From Bacteroidota bacterium (GTDB taxonomy: Bacteria; Bacteroidota; Bacteroidia; Chitinophagales; Chitinophagaceae), in NCBI GenBank assembly GCA_023418315.1, contig JAEZZY010000041.1, positions 1-22,586 on the forward strand: DNA of 22,586 nt, read 5' to 3'. A model generated the notes under the pieces. That model did not search any database. It saw only the letters and a program-made list of their open reading frames with translations, and had not been told where the DNA came from. Of the stretch, positions 1-7,416 are shown piece after piece (the stretch's first letter is position 1; every line of letters starts with the position of its first letter). Both the position numbers and the translations under genes were made by a program.

Positions 1-710
1 AACATATCATCCTGCGCGCCATATACAAAAAGGTATTTGGCATTTACCGTACCGCCAAAAAATTCGATACCGTCATCGCCTCCTTTATACACAGCGATGT
101 ATTCAACCGTTGTACCGGCACCTACACCTTCAAAAGTAAAGCCATTGTGTTCCTTTGTAGTAGTTTGTTTTTTGCCGGTATATTCGGTGCGCACGTAGCG
201 CAATACGCCGGAGTTGTCGTTTGCATCATTTCCGCCGTACGTAACGCCTGCACCCATTTCCGAAGCGGAAGTGCCGCCTTGCACATTCACGGGGGCTTTA
301 CCACAAAGAATGATACCGCCCCAATCTTGATGCGCGGGATTTGCTTTTCCTGAAGTAAATACAATCGGTTTTTCTTTTGTTCCTTCCGCCATAATCTTAG
401 CGCCGGGCTCAATAAGCAGATAAGCGGTAGCGGGTTCATCGGGGTCTGATTTTACGGTTACGCCTTCTTCAATCGTGAGTGTATAGCCGGGTTTTACGTG
501 TACGCCACCTGTCAAAGTATAGGTAAATCCTTTTCCTAATTTCGTGTTGGCGCTAATATCTCCGGAAATAACCGAACCGTCAGGGAGTAATTCATTATCC
601 GTTGAAACCGGAGTGGGATCATCATCTCCTCTGTTACAAGCGGTAGCCAAAGAAAGCACTGCAATAGCAGGCAAAAACAACTTAGTGAATGTTTTCATTT
701 TTTTCATCAT
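1..710 (-). CDS. Surface-type lipoprotein with predicted beta-helix-like fold (3' end beyond window)
   Basis: The frame is open from an ATG at 710 to the left edge (236 codons seen, no stop), so the gene is partial at its C-terminus. The start reads MMKKMKTFTKLFLPAIAVLS and ends in a lipobox, LATAC, with Cys25 as the probable lipidated residue. It is followed by NRGDDD; acidic residues right after the cysteine resemble the surface-export signal of Bacteroidota lipoproteins. The mature part has motifs such as YTLTGGVHVKPGYTLTIEEG, DWGGIILCGKAPVN and DDGIEFFGG, which I recall from a lipoprotein family often found beside TonB-dependent receptors and sometimes mislabelled as a transporter; the pattern suggests a right-handed beta-helix. 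It lies downstream of the receptor at 862-3690 on the same strand, behind a terminator, so it probably also has its own promoter. ATGs at 707 and 698 are alternative starts. Function is unknown; cargo binding with the receptor is inference. Confidence 0.8.
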   Translation of the reverse strand, partial: MMKKMKTFTKLFLPAIAVLSLATACNRGDDDPTPVSTDNELLPDGSVISGDISANTKLGKGFTYTLTGGVHVKPGYTLTIEEGVTVKSDPDEPATAYLLIEPGAKIMAEGTKEKPIVFTSGKANPAHQDWGGIILCGKAPVNVQGGTSASEMGAGVTYGGNDANDNSGVLRYVRTEYTGKKQTTTKEHNGFTFEGVGAGTTVEYIAVYKGGDDGIEFFGGTVNAKYLFVYGAQDDM

Positions 711-801
711 TATTTATGTTGCAAAAGTGCCGGTCTAAGGTTACCAAATTGTTAGATTGCTATTAACTGATGTTTAATTGTTGGCAAGAAGCGATGGGTA
801 T

Positions 802-839
802 CGAAAAAATAAAAGCCGCTTTGCGATCAAAGCAGCTTT
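802..839 (-). terminator. Rho-independent terminator of the TonB-dependent receptor gene
   Basis: Two 12-nt arms, 812-823 (AAAGCCGCTTTG) and 828-839 (CAAAGCAGCTTT), pair with one mismatch around a 4-nt loop. On the minus strand the hairpin is followed by a T-rich run (TATTTTTTCG, 802-811). It sits 23 bp past the receptor stop and about 90 bp before the lipoprotein start, so it should end or attenuate transcription between the two genes. Confidence 0.8.
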
Positions 840-861
840 CCCTAAAAATAAACTATTGAGA

Positions 862-3684
862 TTAGAGTCGGTAACCGATAGACAACCCGAAATCAAGACC
901 GCGTTTGTAATCCAGTACGGTAAGGCTTCCATTTTCAAATTGTTGTTTTTGAACAATGTTCGGATTCAGAATATTTCCTAAGTTGAGGTTGAAGGAAAAT
1001 CCTTTTTTAAATTCTGTAGTGATGATAAAATCAAGTGTATTCACCGGCATTTCATAAATATCGCCTGCACCCTGACTGCCCGCAGCGAATACGCGCTTAC
1101 CGAACACATTATAGGTAAGTGTGAACAAGGAATAGCTTTTACGGTCGGATGACCAATCCTGGCGATAGGCATAATCGAAATTGAGGATGTACGGAGAAGC
1201 ACCCATCAGCGGACGACGAGTATGAGTGAGCGCTATGGGAGAAGGAGAACGCAGTTTTTTTAAATCCCCGATTTCTATTTGAGAATATAAAAATGCAGCA
1301 TTAAACCCTACGGTACTGTTGTTTAAAAACCCGGAGGTCTTATTCATCCACTTGCCTATATTTCTACTGTATTCTAACTCTAAACCGCCGAGATAAGCTT
1401 GATCGGTATTGACATAAGTAAGCAAAGGATCTGCTGATGCGACAATCACTAACTCTATAGGGTTTTGCATGTATTTCCCTAAAAGGTTTACGGACAATAT
1501 TTCTGATGGCGAGGGGTACCATTCATACTTGATATCTACATTATAATTCGTTCCGTTTTTCAACATAGGATTTCCTTCGCGCTCCTGCGTACCAAAGCTT
1601 TCATTATACCGGAACGGTCCCAGCTCCACAAACTGAGGACGGGTAATGGTGCGGCTTGCAGCAAAAAGCACATTAGAAGTAGAAGTCCATTCTTTTTTGA
1701 TAGTAAGGGAAGGCATGAGGTCTATTCCGGTCAAATCTGTTTTTCTATAGGGAGCGCTGTAAATATCCGAGCCTTTTTTGTAGTAGATAAGCTGTGTGGC
1801 ATACTCCGCCCGCAAACCGGCAATTATATTCCATTTCCCTACTTTATACAAAGCATTCATGTAACCGGAAGCCACTGCAAGTTCTGCTTCATAATTATTG
1901 GGAGCGTAGTAAGATTCGATGTATTTATAGGAACCTTCCGTTACGCCATCGCCCATTACTCTTTTTTCAAAAGCCATGTCCACATTGTCAGGGTCAATGG
2001 CTACGCCGCCGCCGGCAATCTTCATATCTATCTGGCGAGAGCCGAATTTTCTGTATTTGTACCGTCCGTTTATACCGCCCGTAAGCAAGGTAAGACCGGT
2101 GGTTTTTTCTTTGTCTTCGTGTACAAATTCAAGTTTACCGCTGTATTCATTATCATTCAATGTACCGAAGAAACGGTGATTATTGCTCACGGCATCGGCA
2201 GCAAACGTATATACATTTCCGTTGGCTGTAGGCGTTACTCTAAATGTATTTTGCAAACGGTCAGGCATATCGCCACGGGTATTGCTCCATGAAATGCCCC
2301 AGTTTACACGGTTCTTAGCCGATAGTTCATGCTTGCCGTAAAGCTGATGGGTGATGAGTCTGTTTTGCATATAGGTGTTTCTTCTTGAGAAAAGCTCACC
2401 CAAATCATTATCGGTACCGCGCAGTACAATCCAATTATCCAAAGCATCATTTACATACAAAAAAGTATATCCGATATCATTTTTTGTATTGAGTTTATAC
2501 ACCACATTCAAAAGTCCGGTTGTGTTGGCGCTGTAGTTATAATTTTCAGTATGGTATTTATACCTCGGTGATTGCTGAGCATTATACAAAGCAAGCAAAC
2601 CCGGCGTGTATTTCAGTTCGTTTTTATGGCGGAATGTGGCATAATATCCTATACCGCTACCGTTTTTCGAGAAGGCTTTATAATCGCCGGTAGCTATGTT
2701 CACACCATAAGCAGGGCGGGCGCTTTTCATCGTAGGGGAAAAACGTGTATGAAAGGCATTTTTTGTTGTGCCCGCTTCTTTGCTGTCGTAATATTTGGTA
2801 GCGGCAATGGAGCTTGGCAATGCTCTTTTATTTGCGGAAAAACCTAAGGTAGCACTTGTGCGGTAGCCCTCCGTTGTGGATTGAGCATACAAGAAATTTT
2901 TTCCGGTAGTAATACTATTGCCACCTATGCTCAACCCTACTTGTACAAAATGTTCTTCTGAATAGTCTTTGGTTACGATATCTATCATGCCCCCTGCAAA
3001 ATCTCCGTAATACTGAGGAGCATAGGATTTGGAAATGGCAAGATTTTTAATAGCGCCCGCCGGGAAAATATGTAGGGGAATTACCTTCTGGTCGGGATGA
3101 GTGGAAGGAACAGGCAATCCGTTTATGGTTACATTATTATAGCGGTCGCCCAAGCCTCTTACCACAAGCGATTTATTGGAAGGAGTAGAAACACCTACTA
3201 CTTTCGTTACACCTTCCGCCACATTGGAAACTCCTTTTCGGGTCATCTCCTGCGCACCGATTTTTTGCACTACTTCCTTTGCCTCTCTTCTTTCCATCAA
3301 TAAAATAGTTTCCGATTCTTTATTCGCCTTGGCAACTACTGTTACATCATTTAGCTCTTGAGTTTCTCCTTTCAGATCTATGTTAAAAACCTTCACTTTG
3401 CCGGCTTCTATCACGATGTCGTTCCATTCTTTTTTTTCATAGCCGGGAGCAAACACCACTACCTTATGCTTTCCGGCAGGTACTTCTATTTTATAGGCAC
3501 CTTCCTCATCGGTAACCACGCCTATCGTAGTGCCTTCCAACCCTATCACTGCGCTTATCACCGCTTCTTCAGTGTTCATTTCTTTTACCATGCCTTGTAG
3601 TACACCCGTTTGGGCGTAGCCCGTTGCTGTGGCTATAAAGCAAAGGAAAAACAGCGCTATTCTGTGTATTTTTTTATTAAGCAT
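862..3684 (-). CDS. TonB-dependent outer-membrane receptor with N-terminal carboxypeptidase-regulatory-like domain
   Basis: About 940 residues, a usual length for the family. I chose the ATG at 3684; a TTG two codons upstream (3690) is possible but less likely. Order: signal peptide ending near GYAQ (residues 1-25), carboxypeptidase-regulatory-like Ig fold (about 26-106, with TTIGVVTDEEGAYKIEVPAG), a TonB-box-like stretch (LNDVTVVAK, near 111-119), plug domain (about 130-240, with SLVVRGLGDRYNNVTINGLP and GDFAGGMIDIVT), then a long beta-barrel ending in the last strand LSIGYRL. It acts in the outer membrane, importing a ligand with energy from TonB-ExbBD. No SusD partner is present, so it is not a classic SusC pair; the lipoprotein downstream is the likely partner. 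The substrate cannot be told from the sequence. A tonB gene lies at 13194-14048, but nothing shows that it serves this receptor. Confidence 0.9.
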   Translation of the reverse strand: MLNKKIHRIALFFLCFIATATGYAQTGVLQGMVKEMNTEEAVISAVIGLEGTTIGVVTDEEGAYKIEVPAGKHKVVVFAPGYEKKEWNDIVIEAGKVKVFNIDLKGETQELNDVTVVAKANKESETILLMERREAKEVVQKIGAQEMTRKGVSNVAEGVTKVVGVSTPSNKSLVVRGLGDRYNNVTINGLPVPSTHPDQKVIPLHIFPAGAIKNLAISKSYAPQYYGDFAGGMIDIVTKDYSEEHFVQVGLSIGGNSITTGKNFLYAQSTTEGYRTSATLGFSANKRALPSSIAATKYYDSKEAGTTKNAFHTRFSPTMKSARPAYGVNIATGDYKAFSKNGSGIGYYATFRHKNELKYTPGLLALYNAQQSPRYKYHTENYNYSANTTGLLNVVYKLNTKNDIGYTFLYVNDALDNWIVLRGTDNDLGELFSRRNTYMQNRLITHQLYGKHELSAKNRVNWGISWSNTRGDMPDRLQNTFRVTPTANGNVYTFAADAVSNNHRFFGTLNDNEYSGKLEFVHEDKEKTTGLTLLTGGINGRYKYRKFGSRQIDMKIAGGGVAIDPDNVDMAFEKRVMGDGVTEGSYKYIESYYAPNNYEAELAVASGYMNALYKVGKWNIIAGLRAEYATQLIYYKKGSDIYSAPYRKTDLTGIDLMPSLTIKKEWTSTSNVLFAASRTITRPQFVELGPFRYNESFGTQEREGNPMLKNGTNYNVDIKYEWYPSPSEILSVNLLGKYMQNPIELVIVASADPLLTYVNTDQAYLGGLELEYSRNIGKWMNKTSGFLNNSTVGFNAAFLYSQIEIGDLKKLRSPSPIALTHTRRPLMGASPYILNFDYAYRQDWSSDRKSYSLFTLTYNVFGKRVFAAGSQGAGDIYEMPVNTLDFIITTEFKKGFSFNLNLGNILNPNIVQKQQFENGSLTVLDYKRGLDFGLSIGYRL

Positions 3685-3856
3685 TTTCAATGATAAATTT
3701 TCTGCAAATGTCTTTTGGCAATGTTATCTTCTGTTTACGCAAATGTTACGGCTACGTGATATGAATGTTATGCGAATATTAATTCTTACTTTATCGTTGT
3801 GGAAAGGTTGCTTTTGTTTTAATTTTTGATTAGCGGCGAAGTGATAATTTTGAACC

Positions 3857-5029
3857 ATGAACATCCGGCAGTTATTCCTTACGCATGTAGCACAAACATC
3901 GCCCGCTCCCATCGCTCTTCATATTGTAAAAGCAGAGGGAAATTATCTTATAGACAGCGAAGGAAAAAAATACTTAGACCTTATAGGCGGCATCAGCGTA
4001 TGCAATGTGGGCCATGGAAATCAGGAAGTGGTTGCGGCTATAAAACAGCAAGCGGAGCGCTACCTGCACGTCATGGTTTATGGGGAACTGGTACAGTCGC
4101 CACAAGTGGAATACGCGCAGTTGCTCACCCAACACCTTCCCGATAGGCTCCATTCTGTTTACTTTACCAATTCCGGTGCGGAAGCTGTGGAAGGCGCAAT
4201 AAAACTTGCCCGGCGTGTAACCAACCGCACGGATATCATTGCGTGTAATAATAGTTATCATGGCTCTACTACCGGCGCGCTCAGTCTGCTCGGCGATGAA
4301 TACTGGCGGCGCTCTTTCCGTCCGTTGATGCCGGGCATAGGACATTATGATTATAATGCGCAGGCGTTAATAGATGCCATAAACGACCAAACAGCTTGTG
4401 TGGTTTTAGAAACCGTGCAGGCAGAAGCCGGCGTCATCGCTCCCTATAATGACTGGATAAAAGCGGTAAGGAAAAAATGTGATGAAACGGGCACTTTATT
4501 GATTCTGGATGAAGTACAATGCGGCTTTGGCAGAACGGGCAGTTTGTGGGGTTTTGAACAATATGATATAGTGCCGGACATCCTTTTACTTGGCAAAGCT
4601 TTAGGCGGGGGAATGCCTTTAGGTGCGTTTATTTCTTCAAAAGAAAAAATGGATATGCTTACCGAAAATCCGGTATTGGGGCATATCACTACGTTTGGCG
4701 GGCATCCGGTAAGCTGTGCGGCAGGTAAGGCGGCGATGAACTATTTACTAAAAGAAAAACTGATAGAAGAAGTAGAGGAAAAAGGAAAATTATTTAGCTC
4801 CTTATTAAAACATGCTTCTATAAAAGCTGTACGCCATGCCGGGCTGCTCATAGCGGTGGAATTGGATTCGGATGAAGCCGTGATGAACTGTTTGAAAGCC
4901 TGTTTGCAAAAAGGATTATTCTCCGACTGGTTTCTGTTTGCGCCGCAATGTATCCGCATTGCACCGCCGCTTACCATTACCTATGAAGAAATAAAAATGG
5001 CTTCTAATCTGTTGTTGGAATGTTTGTAA
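3857..5029 (+). CDS. Class-III (fold type I) PLP-dependent aminotransferase, acetylornithine/ornithine transaminase-like
   Basis: 390 residues, normal for the family. Visible motifs: NSGAEA (105-110, phosphate-binding loop), NNSYHGST (131-138), LDEVQCGFGRTG (217-228; Asp218 should contact the pyridine nitrogen), and LLLGKALGGGMP (243-254; Lys247 the expected Schiff-base lysine), then HITTFGGHPVSCAAG. The enzyme is cytosolic and moves an amino group between an amino donor and a 2-oxo acid. Related enzymes act on acetylornithine, ornithine, 4-aminobutyrate or lysine; the sequence alone does not fix the substrate, and there are no arginine or other amino-acid biosynthesis genes next to it. It is divergent from the receptor gene (172 bp apart) and converges on the UbiD gene (47 bp between stops). 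The ATG at 3857 gives the full N-terminus and no Shine-Dalgarno is seen. Confidence 0.85.
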   Translation: MNIRQLFLTHVAQTSPAPIALHIVKAEGNYLIDSEGKKYLDLIGGISVCNVGHGNQEVVAAIKQQAERYLHVMVYGELVQSPQVEYAQLLTQHLPDRLHSVYFTNSGAEAVEGAIKLARRVTNRTDIIACNNSYHGSTTGALSLLGDEYWRRSFRPLMPGIGHYDYNAQALIDAINDQTACVVLETVQAEAGVIAPYNDWIKAVRKKCDETGTLLILDEVQCGFGRTGSLWGFEQYDIVPDILLLGKALGGGMPLGAFISSKEKMDMLTENPVLGHITTFGGHPVSCAAGKAAMNYLLKEKLIEEVEEKGKLFSSLLKHASIKAVRHAGLLIAVELDSDEAVMNCLKACLQKGLFSDWFLFAPQCIRIAPPLTITYEEIKMASNLLLECL

Positions 5030-5076
5030 CTATTACCTGCAAAAATCACCGGAAATAATTACCCCTGGCGATAACA

Positions 5077-6927
5077 TCAACTCACTCGTTGCCGCCATTC
5101 ATACAGGCTTCCGCCTTTTTCAAAAAAGCGCGCTATATTTTTTTCCACTTCGGCATCCGCTTCCAATGGCGGCGCATGATGCGGTTTGATGCGTGCATCC
5201 ATCACCAGCGAACTTTCACAGCCCCAGTGTTTGAATTTCGTAAACGAAGAAATTCCATATACATCATGAGAAGGATTGCTGCGGGTGAAGCTCACCCATA
5301 GGAAATTGTTGAGCTGTGCAGCAATAAACGCACTGTCATCTACGATAAGCAGCAAAGGAATATTTTTTAATTCCTCTTTTTTATCCTTCAATTGTACGTT
5401 TAACAAATCCATTTCCTGCTGGGCTTGTTCATAGCTGGTAAAGGGCTTTGTTTGTAGCGCCACCACGCCGGGCATCACTATTGTAGCATGGGAAAAACCG
5501 GAAAGGACTTGCAGACAAGCAGGAATTTCATGAGCTAAGACTCTTCGTTTTTCACCATATACCGCTACAATCATTTTACTGCCTTTATTCAATCCAGTTC
5601 CTGAATAATCCAGCGTATCTATCGTTGTCTCTGTTTGAAAATGAATATCGGTGCGGAGATCCACGCGCTCCAGCAGGTATTGAAAATATTCTTGAATGTG
5701 ATGGGTAGAAAGCCGGTTGCTTTCATCAGCGGTAATGAATAAAAATTTGGCAAGGCTTAGCTGCCCAGTGCCTAAAATATGATTGGCTATAGTGAGCAGT
5801 TCCGCAGGCTTTTTCGCGGGTTGATAAGGAGTATAACGTTCTGTGCCTATAGCCAGCAGCAAAGGATGCACCCCGGCGGCATCCACGGCATTTACTTCTT
5901 TCAGCCCCGGCAGTTCATGCGCTATGGCATTGCCGGTAAGCTCGTGAATGAGCGCACCGAAACTTGTATCTTCCTGTGGCGGCCTGCCCACAACGGTAAA
6001 GGGGAGAATCGCATTTTTTTTCGCATAGACTTTATGCACCTTCATCACCGGAAAATCATGCACTAAGCTATAATATCCGAGATGATCGCCAAACGGGCCT
6101 TCGGGCTTGGTATCCCGCGCATGTATTTCTCCCGTAATCACAAAATCAGCATCGGCGCTGATGCAATAGCCGTCCTTGTAATAATAACGAAAACGCCTGC
6201 CACCCAGTGCGCCCGCAAAGGTCATTTCGCTCAATCCTTCCGGCAGCGGCATCACTGCAGATAAGGTATGCGCCGGCGGACCGCCTAAGAAAATACTGAG
6301 TTTCAGCGGTGCACCTTTTTTATCGGCTTTGTATTGATGCACACCTATGCCCCTATGAATCTGATAATGCAATCCTATCTCTTTGTTTTGCTCATAGTCG
6401 TTTCCCGAAAGCTGCACGCGGTACATGCCCAGATTAGCGTTCATAATGCCGGGCTTATCTATATCTTCCGAATAGACCTGCGGCAGGGTAAGAAAGGCGC
6501 CGCCGTCCTTTTTCCAATGCAGGATTTGCGGCAATTCGGAAATGGAAATTTCTTCATGAAACGCATGGGCGGAAGAAGACAGTTTTTTAGGCAAGGCATT
6601 CCAGGTGGCTATAGCGGTAGGGATGTTTTGCCATGGTTTTTTGAGCGCCGCGATGGGATTATTCTTCAGCTCTATGAGTTGTTGTACGCGGCTGAAAGTA
6701 TCTCTGAAGATAAATTTGCTCCGCTCTATACTGCCAAAAATATTGGATACCGCACGAAAACGCGAGCCTTTTATCTTTTCAAAAAGCAAGGCAGGCCCGT
6801 TGGCTTCATAGATTTTCAAATGCAGCGCCGCCATTTCCAGATAGGGGTCCACTTCTTCTTTCACACGCACCAGCATTCCGTTTTTCTCCAGGTTGGAAAG
6901 GCAAGATTCAAGCGAGGTATAGCTCAT
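5077..6927 (-). CDS. UbiD-family prenylated-FMN-dependent decarboxylase
   Basis: 616 residues, on the long side for UbiD proteins. Family marks: NANLGMYRVQLSG (163-175; Arg170 matches the prFMN/substrate arginine), HRGIGVHQY (191-199), FLGGPPAHTLSAVMPLPEG, and SADADFVITGEIHARDTKPEGPFGDHLGYYS (257-287; Glu276 and Asp281). This gives the R-E-D triad seen in E. coli UbiD rather than the R-E-E of Fdc1. The enzyme would decarboxylate an aromatic or conjugated acid in the cytosol; in this phylum menaquinone biosynthesis is the usual guess, but no men/mqn genes and no ubiX (prFMN maker) lie in the window, so the substrate stays open. The gene stands alone: convergent with the aminotransferase and with a 490-bp gene-poor region upstream. 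The start is MSYTSLESCLSNLEKNG, which matches the typical N-terminus. Confidence 0.9.
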   Translation of the reverse strand: MSYTSLESCLSNLEKNGMLVRVKEEVDPYLEMAALHLKIYEANGPALLFEKIKGSRFRAVSNIFGSIERSKFIFRDTFSRVQQLIELKNNPIAALKKPWQNIPTAIATWNALPKKLSSSAHAFHEEISISELPQILHWKKDGGAFLTLPQVYSEDIDKPGIMNANLGMYRVQLSGNDYEQNKEIGLHYQIHRGIGVHQYKADKKGAPLKLSIFLGGPPAHTLSAVMPLPEGLSEMTFAGALGGRRFRYYYKDGYCISADADFVITGEIHARDTKPEGPFGDHLGYYSLVHDFPVMKVHKVYAKKNAILPFTVVGRPPQEDTSFGALIHELTGNAIAHELPGLKEVNAVDAAGVHPLLLAIGTERYTPYQPAKKPAELLTIANHILGTGQLSLAKFLFITADESNRLSTHHIQEYFQYLLERVDLRTDIHFQTETTIDTLDYSGTGLNKGSKMIVAVYGEKRRVLAHEIPACLQVLSGFSHATIVMPGVVALQTKPFTSYEQAQQEMDLLNVQLKDKKEELKNIPLLLIVDDSAFIAAQLNNFLWVSFTRSNPSHDVYGISSFTKFKHWGCESSLVMDARIKPHHAPPLEADAEVEKNIARFFEKGGSLYEWRQRVS

Positions 6928-7008
6928 TATTGCAGGTCAAGAATTTAAGGAAGTGAAGGTAAGGAAATGTTGATGGAAGGTTATAGGAATAGGGTCTGTA
7001 AGTGTAGT

Positions 7009-7038
7009 GGAGCTTTTGACATTTGCAATTTGTAATTT
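7009..7038 (+). repeat. Direct repeat, left copy (30 bp)
   Basis: This copy begins GGAGCTTTTGACATTTGCAA and runs on through an AT-rich TTTGTAATTT tail. It matches 7200-7229 at 28 of 30 positions (A/G at position 11, C/T at position 18). The two copies flank the inverted repeat at 7068-7171. Confidence 0.75.
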
Positions 7039-7067
7039 GTAATTTTTCATTTGTCATTTCTTACTCG

Positions 7068-7171
7068 CGTCATTGCGAGCTTTTTCAGCGAAGCAATCTC
7101 ACGAAATGGGCTTGTTTATAGGAGTATTACGTGAGATTGCGTCACTCCGCTGCGCTGCGTTCGCAAGGACG
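7068..7171. repeat. Imperfect inverted repeat (REP/MITE-like)
   Basis: The left arm (7068-7103) starts CGTCATTGCGAGC and ends GAAGCAATCTCACG; the right arm (7130-7171) starts CGTGAGATTGC and ends TCGCAAGGACG. The outer and inner ends of the arms are complementary (CGTGAGATTGC with GCAATCTCACG; CGTCATTGCGA with TCGCAAGGACG, one mismatch), while the middles differ. The cattgcgag...aagcaatct wording is familiar from dispersed non-coding repeats in many bacterial genomes. It encodes nothing. Confidence 0.7.
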
Positions 7172-7199
7172 GGAGAGTGGTGCTGCGTTCGCAAGGACA

Positions 7200-7229
7200 G
7201 GAGCTTTTGGCATTTGTAATTTGTAATTT
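7200..7229 (+). repeat. Direct repeat, right copy (30 bp)
   Basis: Second copy of the 7009-7038 repeat with two substitutions. It is preceded by a repeated GCTGCGTTCGCAAGGAC word (7154-7170, 7182-7198), as if part of the right arm of the inverted repeat had been duplicated together with the AT-rich flank. Confidence 0.75.
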
Positions 7230-7291
7230 AAATACAAATGAACTATTTTGACTTCCTATAGCTTTTACCTAAACCTCCTATACATTCGTTT

Positions 7292-7396
7292 ATGACCAAA
7301 CAGCTAACCCTCTCTGTCATTTTATTGTTTTCATTTTTTATAAACGGAAAAGCACAAAACGAACGCGGATTTGCATTTTTGCAAATCCGCGTTTAA
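7292..7396 (+). pseudogene. Signal-peptide stub, probable remnant of a secreted protein gene
   Basis: A 34-codon frame starts MTKQLTLSVILLFSFFINGK, a convincing signal peptide, continues AQNERGFAFLQIRV and stops. The last 11 or so codons are simply the perfect hairpin at 7362-7394. The segment AAAGCACAAAACGAACG (7349-7365, coding KAQNE) is identical over 17 nt to 9458-9474, the signal-peptide end of the type B cargo gene on the same strand. The simplest reading is the 5' end of a lost cargo gene of that kind, cut just after the signal peptide, where the terminator of the converging gene now begins. It could instead be a chance frame or a tiny secreted peptide. No good promoter is visible. Confidence 0.45.
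7362..7393 (-). terminator. Perfect hairpin, likely terminator of the type A cargo gene
   Basis: AACGCGGATTTGC (7362-7374) pairs perfectly with 7381-7393; the A/T at 7375 and 7380 extend the stem to 14 bp with a TTTT loop. It lies 24 bp past the stop of the minus-strand cargo gene. On that strand it is followed by TCGTTTTGTGCTTTTCC, a moderate T-rich tail. It also forms the 3' end of the plus-strand stub frame. Confidence 0.7.
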
Positions 7397-7416
7397 CTCC
7401 ATTTTTCACCTATTCT

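Larger units (their letters stand above)
6928..7291. other. Gene-poor intergenic stretch filled with repeats
   Basis: No credible coding frame is seen between the UbiD start and the small stub at 7292. It holds a pair of direct repeats (7009-7038 and 7200-7229), an imperfect inverted repeat (7068-7171), a short tandem reuse of GCTGCGTTCGCAAGGAC (7154-7170 and 7182-7198), and a small hairpin (CATTTGTA 7211-7218 with TACAAATG 7233-7240). I see no UbiD promoter with a good TAnnTTTG box. Confidence 0.7.

Noticed and set aside
147..353. 68-codon plus-strand frame
   Set aside because: It is antisense to the lipoprotein gene, which is open across the whole 1-710 interval with a clear lipobox.
5030..5076. 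Bidirectional terminator between the convergent aminotransferase and UbiD genes
   Set aside because: No stable stem with a T-run is visible in this 47-bp gap.
6334..6948. 204-codon plus-strand frame
   Set aside because: It is the antisense shadow of the UbiD gene, which has strong family motifs on the minus strand.
7009..7229. Direct repeats considered as a CRISPR array
   Set aside because: Only two copies, spaced 191 bp apart, with an inverted repeat between them and no cas genes.
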